Positions 1 to 5,531 of a DNA stretch of 21,764 nucleotides are shown here, in pieces. Numbering within the stretch: the stretch's first letter is position 1; every line of letters begins with the position of its first letter. The notes under the pieces were generated by a model, which saw only the letters and a list, made by a program, of their open reading frames with translations, did not search any database and was not told the origin of the DNA. The DNA comes from Kiritimatiellia bacterium (GTDB lineage: Bacteria > Verrucomicrobiota > Kiritimatiellia > UBA8416 > JAIOPI01), in contig JAPKCZ010000007.1 of the NCBI GenBank assembly GCA_028822745.1, positions 1-21,764 of the forward strand. The letters run 5' to 3'. The position numbers and the translations under genes were made by a program.

Positions 1-759
1 TATAAAGAGAAATACACCAAAAAAGCAGCTGGCCTTGTCGCGGCGACCGAGTTTGCCCCAGTCTGCCCACAGCGAAGCAACAAAGCCAGGCAGGTGCAGA
101 AGCATCCCGTCTATGCTGGCATGATGCAGAGCATGGACGAAAACGTGGGCAAGGTTCTTGATGCGCTAGAGGAGCTCGGGCTGAAAGACAAGACGGTTGT
201 TTGCTTTACGTCGGACAACGGAGGGCTGTCCACGTCGGAAGGCCGTCCCACCTCAAACCTCCCGCTCAAGGCTGGTAAAGGCTGGCTATATGAGGGCGGT
301 GTGCGCGTTCCGTTCATTGTCCGGTGGCCGGGCGTCACGACACCCGGAAGTTCGTCGTCGGTACCCGTTATCGGTAATGACTTCTACCCAACTTTACTAC
401 GGGCGGCTAATCTGCGCCCGATGCCCAAGCAACACCTTGATGGGGTTAGCCTTCGTGCTTTGCTCGATGGAAGCAGCACAACGCTCGACCGAGAGGCGCT
501 GTTCTGGCATTACCCGCACTATGGGAATCAGGGCGGACGGCCCGGGTCCAGTGTGCGCGTCGGCGACTTTAAGCTGATTGAAACATTTGAGGACAACGCG
601 CTGGAGCTCTATAACCTGAAAGACGATATCGGGGAATTGCGCGATCTTGCGGCAGAGATGCCGGAGAAAACCACGGAGCTTAAGAAGATGCTTTATGCAT
701 GGCGTAAGGATGTTGACGCCAAGATGATGAAGCCGAACCCCGCCTACAAGGGTAAGTGA
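1..759 (+). CDS. Sulfatase (S1 family), 3' part only
   Basis: The reading frame is open from the first base of the window, so the real start lies upstream; the GTG at 94 is internal to the conserved region. The visible part is the C-terminal third to half of a formylglycine-dependent sulfatase, which hydrolyses sulfate esters, typically on sulfated polysaccharides in this type of organism. Seen: the HPVYAGMMQSMDENVG helix, the metal-site motif TSDNGG, the substrate/metal-site stretch KAGKGWLYEGGVRVP followed by RWPG, and the C-terminal LYNLKDDIGE segment typical of the family. The catalytic Cys/FGly motif (CxPSR) would be in the missing part, so activity and subfamily cannot be judged. Stops with TGA at 757-759. 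The neighbouring rhodanese may suggest a sulfur link, but that is only inference. Confidence 0.93.
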   Translation, partial: YKEKYTKKAAGLVAATEFAPVCPQRSNKARQVQKHPVYAGMMQSMDENVGKVLDALEELGLKDKTVVCFTSDNGGLSTSEGRPTSNLPLKAGKGWLYEGGVRVPFIVRWPGVTTPGSSSSVPVIGNDFYPTLLRAANLRPMPKQHLDGVSLRALLDGSSTTLDREALFWHYPHYGNQGGRPGSSVRVGDFKLIETFEDNALELYNLKDDIGELRDLAAEMPEKTTELKKMLYAWRKDVDAKMMKPNPAYKGK

Positions 760-817
760 CGCTTCGTGTGCGTAGGCTGATGAATCGTAATGGTACGGTG
801 TTTTAAGAGGGTAACGA

Positions 818-1219
818 ATGCTTTGGTCTATACTTGAAATGATTGGAATCGCAGCCGTCATCGGAGCGACGTTGCCCGTCTCTAAGAGTGAAGACCGCAA
901 AACGTCGATCCAACCTGACGCCTTGCGGGCGTTGATCGGTCAGGGCGCGTCGATCCTGGTTCTGGATGTGCGCACCTTGCGCGAGTTCAATGACGGGCAT
1001 ATTCCGGGCGCCGTCTTAATGCCGTACGACGCGGTGTTGGCTGCGCCGGATCAGATTCCGCTAAATGGCGAAAGCATGGTCGTGGTTTATTGCGAACACG
1101 GGCCGCGCGCTTGGCTGGCACAGGGAGCGTTGATCAAGTCGGGGCATTCGGAGGTTTTGCATCTCACCGGGGACATGGAAATGTGGCGACAGTTGCGCTT
1201 TCCGGTTTCCCTTTCGTGA
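818..1219 (+). CDS. Membrane-anchored rhodanese-domain protein
   Basis: A 133-residue protein with a hydrophobic N-terminus (about residues 4-20, probably a membrane anchor or uncleaved signal) followed by a single rhodanese-like domain. The CDC25/rhodanese core is visible as ILVLDVRTLREFNDGHIPGA and the active loop VVYCEHGPRA, with the presumed catalytic Cys92. Rhodaneses carry a persulfide on this Cys and move sulfane sulfur to acceptors such as cyanide or thiols; small single-domain forms also act in redox or sulfur-trafficking roles. The loop is CEHGPRA rather than the common CxxGxRS, so the acceptor is unknown. Start ATG at 818 is preceded by AAGAGGG at a suitable distance. It follows the sulfatase by 58 bases on the same strand. 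Confidence 0.88.
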   Translation: MLWSILEMIGIAAVIGATLPVSKSEDRKTSIQPDALRALIGQGASILVLDVRTLREFNDGHIPGAVLMPYDAVLAAPDQIPLNGESMVVVYCEHGPRAWLAQGALIKSGHSEVLHLTGDMEMWRQLRFPVSLS

Positions 1220-1262
1220 TCAGGCGATAGGGTTTCAGAGAAATATAGTGGAACCTAGCGAT

Positions 1263-1571
1263 ATGAAAGCAAACAGACGAACATTCATCAAAGGGGGAAA
1301 TGTCGACGATCTAGAGAGCACGCTTGAGGCGGCGGGGCCACACCTTTTTGGCGCCTCAATTTCAGGGGCGACACTTGGCGGTACGACCTGGACGGAACTG
1401 ATTCAGCCCTTGGATCAGGGTGACTTTCCGCAAACGCGGGGGCTCAAGGTGCTAAAACGTCAAAATTTTCGTAGGCCCGTTGGCTTGCAATGTTTTGCTG
1501 TGCCAGATGACAAGCGAAACAACCTGGAGCGCACTATGGCGGCTTGGAGAAAAGCGCTCGCAGAACGCTAG
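1263..1571 (+). CDS. Small protein of unknown function
   Basis: I do not recognise this gene. It encodes 102 residues from the ATG at 1263; a GTG at 1248 in the same frame would add five residues, and neither start has a convincing Shine-Dalgarno, so the start is uncertain. The N-terminus contains an RRTFIKGG stretch that superficially resembles a Tat motif, but no hydrophobic segment follows, so export is unlikely. The protein is soluble, mixed charge, with a basic C-terminal helix (AWRKALAER). It lies 43 bases after the rhodanese on the same strand and ends in a hairpin terminator that overlaps its stop codon, which supports its being the last gene of the unit. Confidence 0.55.
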   Translation: MKANRRTFIKGGNVDDLESTLEAAGPHLFGASISGATLGGTTWTELIQPLDQGDFPQTRGLKVLKRQNFRRPVGLQCFAVPDDKRNNLERTMAAWRKALAER

Positions 1572-1586
1572 AAGCTGGCGTTTTTT
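1564..1586 (+). terminator. Rho-independent terminator overlapping a stop codon
   Basis: Stem AACGCTA / TGGCGTT (one G-T pair) with loop GAAGC, followed by a run of T to 1586. The left arm contains the TAG stop codon of the 102-residue protein. Confidence 0.6.
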
Positions 1587-1948
1587 AACTTTCACTCAAT
1601 TAAAACCAAAAATGAGCCTTCGTATGCATCGTGTCGATGCGTCCTTTTTGAACGTTTCACAGCATACGGTTGCACAAATTCGGCAAAAATTTTTGAAAAA
1701 AGCGTACGGCGAAGGTTGATCCTGTCGACAAGTCATGGTATGTCAGCTTGCAATGACTGCGGAAATAGCGCAGCATGCACCTCTGTTTTACATCCGCAGC
1801 GTTCGACTTGCGCTATGGGTGTTTGGAGTACGAAAGTCAAAATAGAAATTGAGCGGGACCGTGGACCAAAGAGGCCCATGCCCCACTCAAACAACACAAA
1901 GAGCGAAAGCTCGACGTCACTGATACAGTGAAACACAGGAGAAGAGTA
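1587..1948 (+). other. Gene-poor leader region before the cold-shock gene
   Basis: No convincing gene lies here; the short ORFs have no family resemblance and no good ribosome binding site. The region contains several inverted repeats: ATGCATCG/CGATGCGT at 1624-1642 followed by TTTTT (possible second terminator), CTGCGG (1757-1762) with CCGCAG (1794-1799), and two compact hairpins just before the cold-shock start. It most likely holds the promoter and a long 5' untranslated leader of the cold-shock gene, as is usual for that family. I could not assign the promoter confidently. Confidence 0.5.
1901..1940 (+). promoter_or_regulatory. Tandem hairpins and RBS in the cold-shock mRNA leader
   Basis: Two compact perfect hairpins sit just upstream of the ribosome binding site: GAGC-GAAA-GCTC (1901-1912, a GNRA tetraloop) and TCACTG-ATA-CAGTGA (1917-1931). 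The Shine-Dalgarno AGGAG (1936-1940) follows within a few bases. Cold-shock leaders of other bacteria control translation by temperature-dependent folding; that role here is inferred. Confidence 0.45.
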
Positions 1949-2140
1949 ATGGCACAGGGTAAGATCAAATGGTTCAACACCGAAAAAGGTTATGGGTTTA
2001 TTGAGCAGGAAAGCGGTAGCGATCTTTTTGTTCACGTAAACGACGTCAGCGGAGCAGTTCTCCAAGAGGGCGACAGCGTGGAATTTGAAGTTGGTGAAGG
2101 TAAAAAGGGTCCTTGTGCTAAGGATGTCCGAACGATCTAA
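1949..2140 (+). CDS. Cold-shock domain protein (Csp family)
   Basis: A 63-residue single cold-shock domain, the usual length for bacterial Csp proteins, which bind single-stranded RNA and DNA and melt mRNA secondary structure. Seen: KWFNTEKGYGFI (containing RNP1, KGYGFI) and DLFVHVN (RNP2), followed by the conserved EGDSVEFEV strand and a basic, glycine-containing loop EGKKGP. An ATG at 1928 is in frame, but the start at 1949 (MAQGKIKWFN) gives the family's normal N-terminus and has AGGAG eight bases upstream. It is a single-gene unit: a long structured leader precedes it and a strong terminator follows. Such genes are usually several per genome, so no specific letter is assigned. Confidence 0.95.
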   Translation: MAQGKIKWFNTEKGYGFIEQESGSDLFVHVNDVSGAVLQEGDSVEFEVGEGKKGPCAKDVRTI

Positions 2141-2155
2141 AGCAATTTCCTGGGG

Positions 2156-2201
2156 CCAGTCTGAGCGATCCTTGCTCGGACTGGTAACCCGGATTTTTTT
2201 T
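2156..2201 (+). terminator. Rho-independent terminator of the cold-shock gene
   Basis: An 11-bp stem CCAGTCTGAGC / GCTCGGACTGG with one G-T pair and a 7-base loop (2156-2184), then nine bases and a run of eight T (2194-2201). The spacing to the T run is slightly long, but the hairpin is strong and directly follows the stop codon. Confidence 0.75.
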
Positions 2202-2342
2202 CGCAACCCGTGACGACGTCACGTCGTTACATCAACCTACGCAAGCACGCCAAGCAGGCGCGCTGAAATCTCGCCCCAGTCAAAACGATTAGGGGAGACA
2301 ATGCCGGGTGACGCTTGAGTCGCTGCAGGACCCGGAGCCAAC

Positions 2343-2765
2343 ATGAAAACGCACGGTACGGCACTGCGCCTGATTCTGTTGCTTGGCTGGGTCATCGGAA
2401 TGCTTGTTCCGCTCTATTCGTTGCGACAGATGTCGCCCTCCTTTCAAGCCTTTTTCGACTGGGCGTTTCAGTCTCACTTTTCGCATGTGCTGATGCACGC
2501 ATTCCTCTATGCCGTCCTCGCCGTATTGCTGGCGATACTCTGCGCACCGTTTCACACCTCTCCCCGACGTCTATGCGCATTCGTCATGATCGGTGTTGTT
2601 TTGGTGGCCGTCGCGCAGGAAGGTATTCAAGTCTCCGCCGAGCAGATTCGACGGGGCACAGACGAGGTGTTCGATATTTTTGTGGATCTTAATGGGGGTC
2701 TATTAGGTCTTATGCTGTATCGGGCGACCGCTCGGCGTTGGCAGCACCGGAAAGGGCGATTATGA
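2343..2765 (+). CDS. VanZ-like integral membrane protein
   Basis: A 140-residue protein with about four hydrophobic segments (near residues 8-27, 45-67, 78-92 and 109-128). The conserved VanZ-family pattern is present: a His before the second segment (VLMHAFLYAVLAVLL), then QEGIQ, RRGTDEVFDIFVDLNGG. The archetype VanZ lowers teicoplanin susceptibility by an unknown mechanism, but most chromosomal homologues have no assigned role; some lie with envelope or exopolysaccharide genes. The stop TGA (2763-2765) overlaps the next gene's start as ATGA, so the two are probably translationally coupled. The start has only a weak GGAGCC-type Shine-Dalgarno seven to eight bases upstream. Confidence 0.85.
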   Translation: MKTHGTALRLILLLGWVIGMLVPLYSLRQMSPSFQAFFDWAFQSHFSHVLMHAFLYAVLAVLLAILCAPFHTSPRRLCAFVMIGVVLVAVAQEGIQVSAEQIRRGTDEVFDIFVDLNGGLLGLMLYRATARRWQHRKGRL

Positions 2766-3181
2766 TGCGCCGCTACACACTATTGACCATCGCGTTCATG
2801 ATGTTCATGTGGCCGCGAATCGAATTGCGCGCGGCGTCAACGAATGCGCCACCGTCTGATGCGAAAACCCAGAATGATGGGGTGCAAAAAATTGAGCTGG
2901 ATCTTTGTGCGTTAGACGTCGATGGCCTGCGTGGTCCACCTAGCGGTAAAGTCGCCATATCGTATGAGTTTATCATTCCCGATACTAAGAATTGCCGGGC
3001 TGAGGTTAAGCGAATTGATGAGACGGTTCGGTTTATGCGCGGCTCCCCCGGGCGCATCGGAGCGGGCAAAGGCGAGTGTTTATGCATCGGGTCGACACAT
3101 CAGAAGCACTATCGTAAGGTGCTTCGCGCACTGGCGGAGTGTGCTTACATTGAACGCATCGTTGAATGTCATTTCGAATAA
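2762..3181 (+). CDS. Exported Cys-containing protein of unknown function
   Basis: I do not recognise the family. From ATG 2762 (overlapping the VanZ stop as ATGA, with AAAGGG just upstream) it encodes 139 residues. The N-terminus is a typical signal peptide: MMRRY, a hydrophobic core TLLTIAFMMFMWP, and a likely cleavage after RAA. The mature part has six cysteines (LCALD, KNCRAE, ECLCIG, ECAYIE, ECHFE), spaced as if for disulfides or metal binding, and a conserved-looking RIDETVRFMRGSPGRIGAGKGE segment. An upstream in-frame start at 2738 would place nine extra residues before the signal peptide and is less likely. Context with VanZ-like and DUF3465 proteins suggests an envelope role, but this is inference. 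Confidence 0.7.
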   Translation: MMRRYTLLTIAFMMFMWPRIELRAASTNAPPSDAKTQNDGVQKIELDLCALDVDGLRGPPSGKVAISYEFIIPDTKNCRAEVKRIDETVRFMRGSPGRIGAGKGECLCIGSTHQKHYRKVLRALAECAYIERIVECHFE

Positions 3182-3244
3182 CAACACGTCTGTGAGGATG
3201 CCGTCCTCGCCGTTCCACGGGATAAGGGCTGCAATCGCAACGTT

Positions 3245-3703
3245 ATGAAAAAGCGATATTGGGTAAAACTTATATGGGTCATCGTGATTCTGGTGGCGGT
3301 ATATGTGTTCGACGACGAACGCGACAATGCCCCGACCACGCGTGCTTCGAAATCACACGTCGCAACACCCAATGATGATGCGCTGATGGACGCCATCGCC
3401 CGTCGCAAAAGCGACGTGCAGGTTCAAGGCGAAGGTCGCGTCATTAAGGTGCTGCCGGATGACAACGAAGGCCGTCGGCATCAGCGGTTCATTATTCGGG
3501 TGGACGCTGAAAAAACGTTACTGATTGCGCATAATATTGATTTGGCAAATCGCGTCCGTGGGCTCAATACGGGCGACACGGTGGCCTTTTTCGGGGAATA
3601 CGAATGGACATCGCAGGGCGGCGTTGTTCATTGGACGCATCACGACCCTGCGGGGCGTCATGTGGGCGGTTGGATTAAGCACAATGGGGAAACGTACAAA
3701 TGA
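3245..3703 (+). CDS. DUF3465 family protein, membrane anchored
   Basis: A 152-residue protein with an N-terminal hydrophobic anchor (about residues 7-22) and a C-terminal domain that matches the DUF3465 pattern as I know it: GRVIKVLPDDNEGRRHQRF, then LLIAHNIDLANRV, GDTVAFFGEYEW, GGVVHWTHHDPAGRH and GWI. The fold is probably an OB-like barrel on the outer face of the membrane with a His/Asp-rich conserved surface (HNIDL, HWTHHDP). No biochemical role is established to my knowledge. The Shine-Dalgarno AAGGG is 14 bases from the ATG, which is long; no better start is visible. It is followed closely by a Nudix gene on the same strand. Confidence 0.85.
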   Translation: MKKRYWVKLIWVIVILVAVYVFDDERDNAPTTRASKSHVATPNDDALMDAIARRKSDVQVQGEGRVIKVLPDDNEGRRHQRFIIRVDAEKTLLIAHNIDLANRVRGLNTGDTVAFFGEYEWTSQGGVVHWTHHDPAGRHVGGWIKHNGETYK

Positions 3704-3761
3704 CCCTGCGTCTCGAAACGACGGTGCCGGCCCAATGAGTGGCCGAGGGCAATCAAGCACG

Positions 3762-4229
3762 ATGCGCGCGTTTTGGACATTCGCCTACCGCGTGGCGTAC
3801 GCCGGGTTGCAAGTGATTTGGTTTTTTCGAGGGCAGCGACCTGCAGGCGCCTTCGTAGCGCTGTGGTTTCAGAATCGCATACTGCTGGTGCAAACGTCAT
3901 ATCAGCAGAATCGCACACTGCCGGGAGGAGGTAAAAATCGTCGCGAAACAGATCTGGAGGCTGCTTGTCGGGAGGTACGCGAAGAAGTTGGCCTGACCCT
4001 CGACCCCGCGACGCTGACGCGCGTGGACCAGGATGTCGACGAGGGGCGCTTCGCGCGCGAACGTATTGCCTTGTTCGAAGCCCATTTCGCGGAAGCGCCA
4101 CTCGTACGCATTGATCATCGCGAAATTGTGTCAGCGGACTGGTTCGATGTCACGCATCCCGAAACCGAGAAGCTGTGGCCACTTTTTAGGGCCTACATTC
4201 AGTTCAAGCGCGACAGCAGCCCGTCGTAG
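3762..4229 (+). CDS. Nudix hydrolase
   Basis: A 155-residue protein from the ATG at 3762 (GAGGG 11-14 bases upstream). Earlier in-frame starts at 3735 and 3684 lack a good Shine-Dalgarno, and 3684 would overlap the DUF3465 gene. The Nudix box is complete at about residues 56-78: G, E62, R70-E71, E74-E75, G77, i.e. Gx5Ex7REUxEExGU. Nudix enzymes cleave nucleoside diphosphates linked to another moiety using metal held by the box glutamates. The N-terminus is amphipathic (AYRVAYAGLQVIWFFRG) as in a subgroup of small chromosomal Nudix proteins, and LLVQTSYQQNRTLPGGG is the usual lead into the box. Substrate cannot be predicted. Confidence 0.88.
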   Translation: MRAFWTFAYRVAYAGLQVIWFFRGQRPAGAFVALWFQNRILLVQTSYQQNRTLPGGGKNRRETDLEAACREVREEVGLTLDPATLTRVDQDVDEGRFARERIALFEAHFAEAPLVRIDHREIVSADWFDVTHPETEKLWPLFRAYIQFKRDSSPS

Positions 4230-4314
4230 ACAATCGGTTTTCCGGTTGATATCATGACGGTGGAGTGGGAAATTCAGACACGTGAGTCGACAACGGAGCC
4301 CGGAGACGAAGCTG

Positions 4315-4809
4315 ATGCATGCCAAAAAGCTATTTCGACACAAATGGATGGAACTGTGTCAGGGCTTGAACGGGGAACCCTTCATACGTGGTATCGGCGA
4401 CGGCGTCTGTGTGGTCCCTATTGATGCGCAGGGGAATGTCTTAATGTGCATCGAGCCTGCCGTGTCGACCGGGCTCCCGGTTTTGGGTTTACCTGCGGGA
4501 ACGGTCGAAGATGGTGAGGACCCAAGCGCCGCCGCCAATCGCGAACTTCAGGAAGAAATCGGCTTCAAAGCGGCCCGACTTGATGTGTTGACGGTTGCGC
4601 ACCCCCTCGCGCGGCATGCAGATTGGCGCGTGCATCTTTTGCTCGCGCAGGAATTGTCGCCCTGTCAGTTGCCGGGAGATGAAGCACACGAGATCCACGT
4701 TGAGGCCGTTGCGCTGTCGACTTTCGAGACGCTTGTGGACGATGGACGGCTGTCCGATTCGAGCTGCATCGCGGCGCTTTATCTGGCGCGACGAGCGCTC
4801 CAAGACTGA
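4315..4809 (+). CDS. Nudix hydrolase, ADP-ribose pyrophosphatase-like
   Basis: A 164-residue protein from the ATG at 4315, chosen because CGGAG lies nine bases upstream; an in-frame GTG at 4282 would add eleven residues but has no well-placed Shine-Dalgarno. The Nudix box is complete at residues 62-84 (GTVEDGEDPSAAANRELQEEIG) and is preceded by LGLPAG, the arrangement of ADP-sugar pyrophosphatases of the NudF/ADPRase type, which cleave ADP-ribose to AMP and ribose 5-phosphate. A proline about 15 residues after the box, found in many ADP-ribose enzymes, is present in AHPL. It lies 85 bases after another Nudix gene but is clearly not a duplicate of it outside the box. Confidence 0.87.
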   Translation: MHAKKLFRHKWMELCQGLNGEPFIRGIGDGVCVVPIDAQGNVLMCIEPAVSTGLPVLGLPAGTVEDGEDPSAAANRELQEEIGFKAARLDVLTVAHPLARHADWRVHLLLAQELSPCQLPGDEAHEIHVEAVALSTFETLVDDGRLSDSSCIAALYLARRALQD

Positions 4810-5019
4810 GCTCTGGCGTGCTTTTCTTAATCGTGCAACCTGTTCTGGCGATTAGTTTTACAACTATTTTTAGAGCGGGCCTCGACGGCGGCTTAGGCAC
4901 TGTTTTTGGCGCTTCCGATGTTCATGCTGACGTGCCGCAAGCAATCGTTTCCGCCCGATCTCCGCCGCCGTGAAATATGCTTTGCCGTAAGCGCCGAAAG
5001 GGCATTGCGTGGCACGACG

Positions 5020-5085
5020 GGGATGTGTCCGCGGCGGCGAAGCCGATGCGGTCTGGATGCCGTTCTGAGGTGGGGGACACATTCC
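5020..5085. repeat. REP-like inverted repeat
   Basis: Arms GGGATGTGTCC (5020-5030) and GGACACATTCC (5075-5085) are inverted relative to each other with one G-T pair, separated by 44 bases. The GGGGACA-type motif resembles those found with REP/RAYT elements in many genomes, but no transposase is visible here. Confidence 0.45.
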
Positions 5086-5098
5086 TTAAAAAAAAGCC

Positions 5099-5126
5099 TT
5101 GCCCCATTGGGTATTCTACTCATAAT
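5099..5126 (+). promoter_or_regulatory. Possible sigma70-type promoter for the HU gene
   Basis: TTGCCC (5099-5104) and CATAAT (5121-5126) with a 16-base spacer, 60 bases before the HU start codon in an AT-rich stretch. Inferred from sequence only. Confidence 0.35.
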
Positions 5127-5185
5127 TCAAAATATCAGGGTAGGCAAGTTGTGCCGAACCAGTTCAATTATGGAGGATGCCGCTA

Positions 5186-5455
5186 ATGACTAAGACACAG
5201 ACCATCGCCGCGCTCGCAGAACGTTCAGGACTGCAGAAAGCAGAAGCCAACAAGTTGCTCGAAGAGCTTGCTAATTTGGCATATCAGGAAGCCAAAGACG
5301 GCTTCACCATCCCAGGTATTGGCAAGTTGGTTCTTGTTGACCGCGCTGCACGTATGGGTCGTAACCCTGCCACGGGCGAAACCATCAGCATCCCTGCCAA
5401 AAAGGTTGTTAAGTTTCGCGTAGCCAAGGTCTGCAAAGACACTATTCTTGGTTAA
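5186..5455 (+). CDS. HU/IHF-family DNA-binding protein
   Basis: An 89-residue histone-like protein of the usual family length. HU dimers bend and compact DNA and assist replication, recombination and transcription. The family signature is clear: the N-terminal helix pair (IAALAERSGLQKAEANKLLEEL), GFTIPGIGKL, and the DNA-binding arm motif GRNPATGETISIPAKKVVKF followed by KVCKDT. Arg-Asn-Pro at the arm tip is the intercalating proline region. The start at 5186 is preferred over the ATG at 5177 because GGAGG (5172-5176) is nine bases away from 5186 and directly abuts 5177. A likely promoter lies upstream and a strong terminator follows, so it is probably expressed alone. Confidence 0.94.
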   Translation: MTKTQTIAALAERSGLQKAEANKLLEELANLAYQEAKDGFTIPGIGKLVLVDRAARMGRNPATGETISIPAKKVVKFRVAKVCKDTILG

Positions 5456-5482
5456 TCTGCGATAACATAAACTCGCAATCCG

Positions 5483-5526
5483 CGGGCTTGACCTCTCCCG
5501 GTAGTAGGTTCAAGCCCGTTTTTTTT
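5483..5526 (+). terminator. Strong Rho-independent terminator after HU
   Basis: Stem CGGGCTTGA (5483-5491) / TCAAGCCCG (5510-5518), extended inside by CCT/AGG, followed by eight T (5519-5526). It ends only five bases before the start codon of the protease gene. Confidence 0.9.
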
Positions 5527-5531
5527 GTGTC

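Larger units (their letters stand above)
4810..5185 (+). other. Gene-free interval between the Nudix and HU genes
   Basis: No supported gene. Several overlapping ORFs exist in multiple frames but none has a family pattern or a good ribosome binding site. The first part has a weak possible terminator (TAATCG 4828-4833 / CGATTA 4849-4854, then GTTTT). The centre (about 4880-5090) is rich in short GC inverted repeats and looks like a degenerate REP-type or mobile-element remnant. The last 90 bases carry a likely promoter and ribosome binding site for the HU gene. Confidence 0.5.

Noticed and set aside
397..900. 167-residue minus-strand ORF
   Set aside because: Antisense to the sulfatase and rhodanese, no family pattern, no ribosome binding site.
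1263..1300. Tat signal (RRTFIKG) in the small unknown protein
   Set aside because: No hydrophobic segment follows the twin arginine.
1716..1931. 71-residue plus-strand ORF with several Cys before the cold-shock gene
   Set aside because: No Shine-Dalgarno and no family resemblance; the sequence has the short inverted repeats expected of an untranslated leader.
4906..5193. 95-residue ORF, and minus-strand ORFs over 4870-5123, considered as transposase remnants
   Set aside because: No recognisable transposase motif in any frame; composition is explained by GC-rich repeats.
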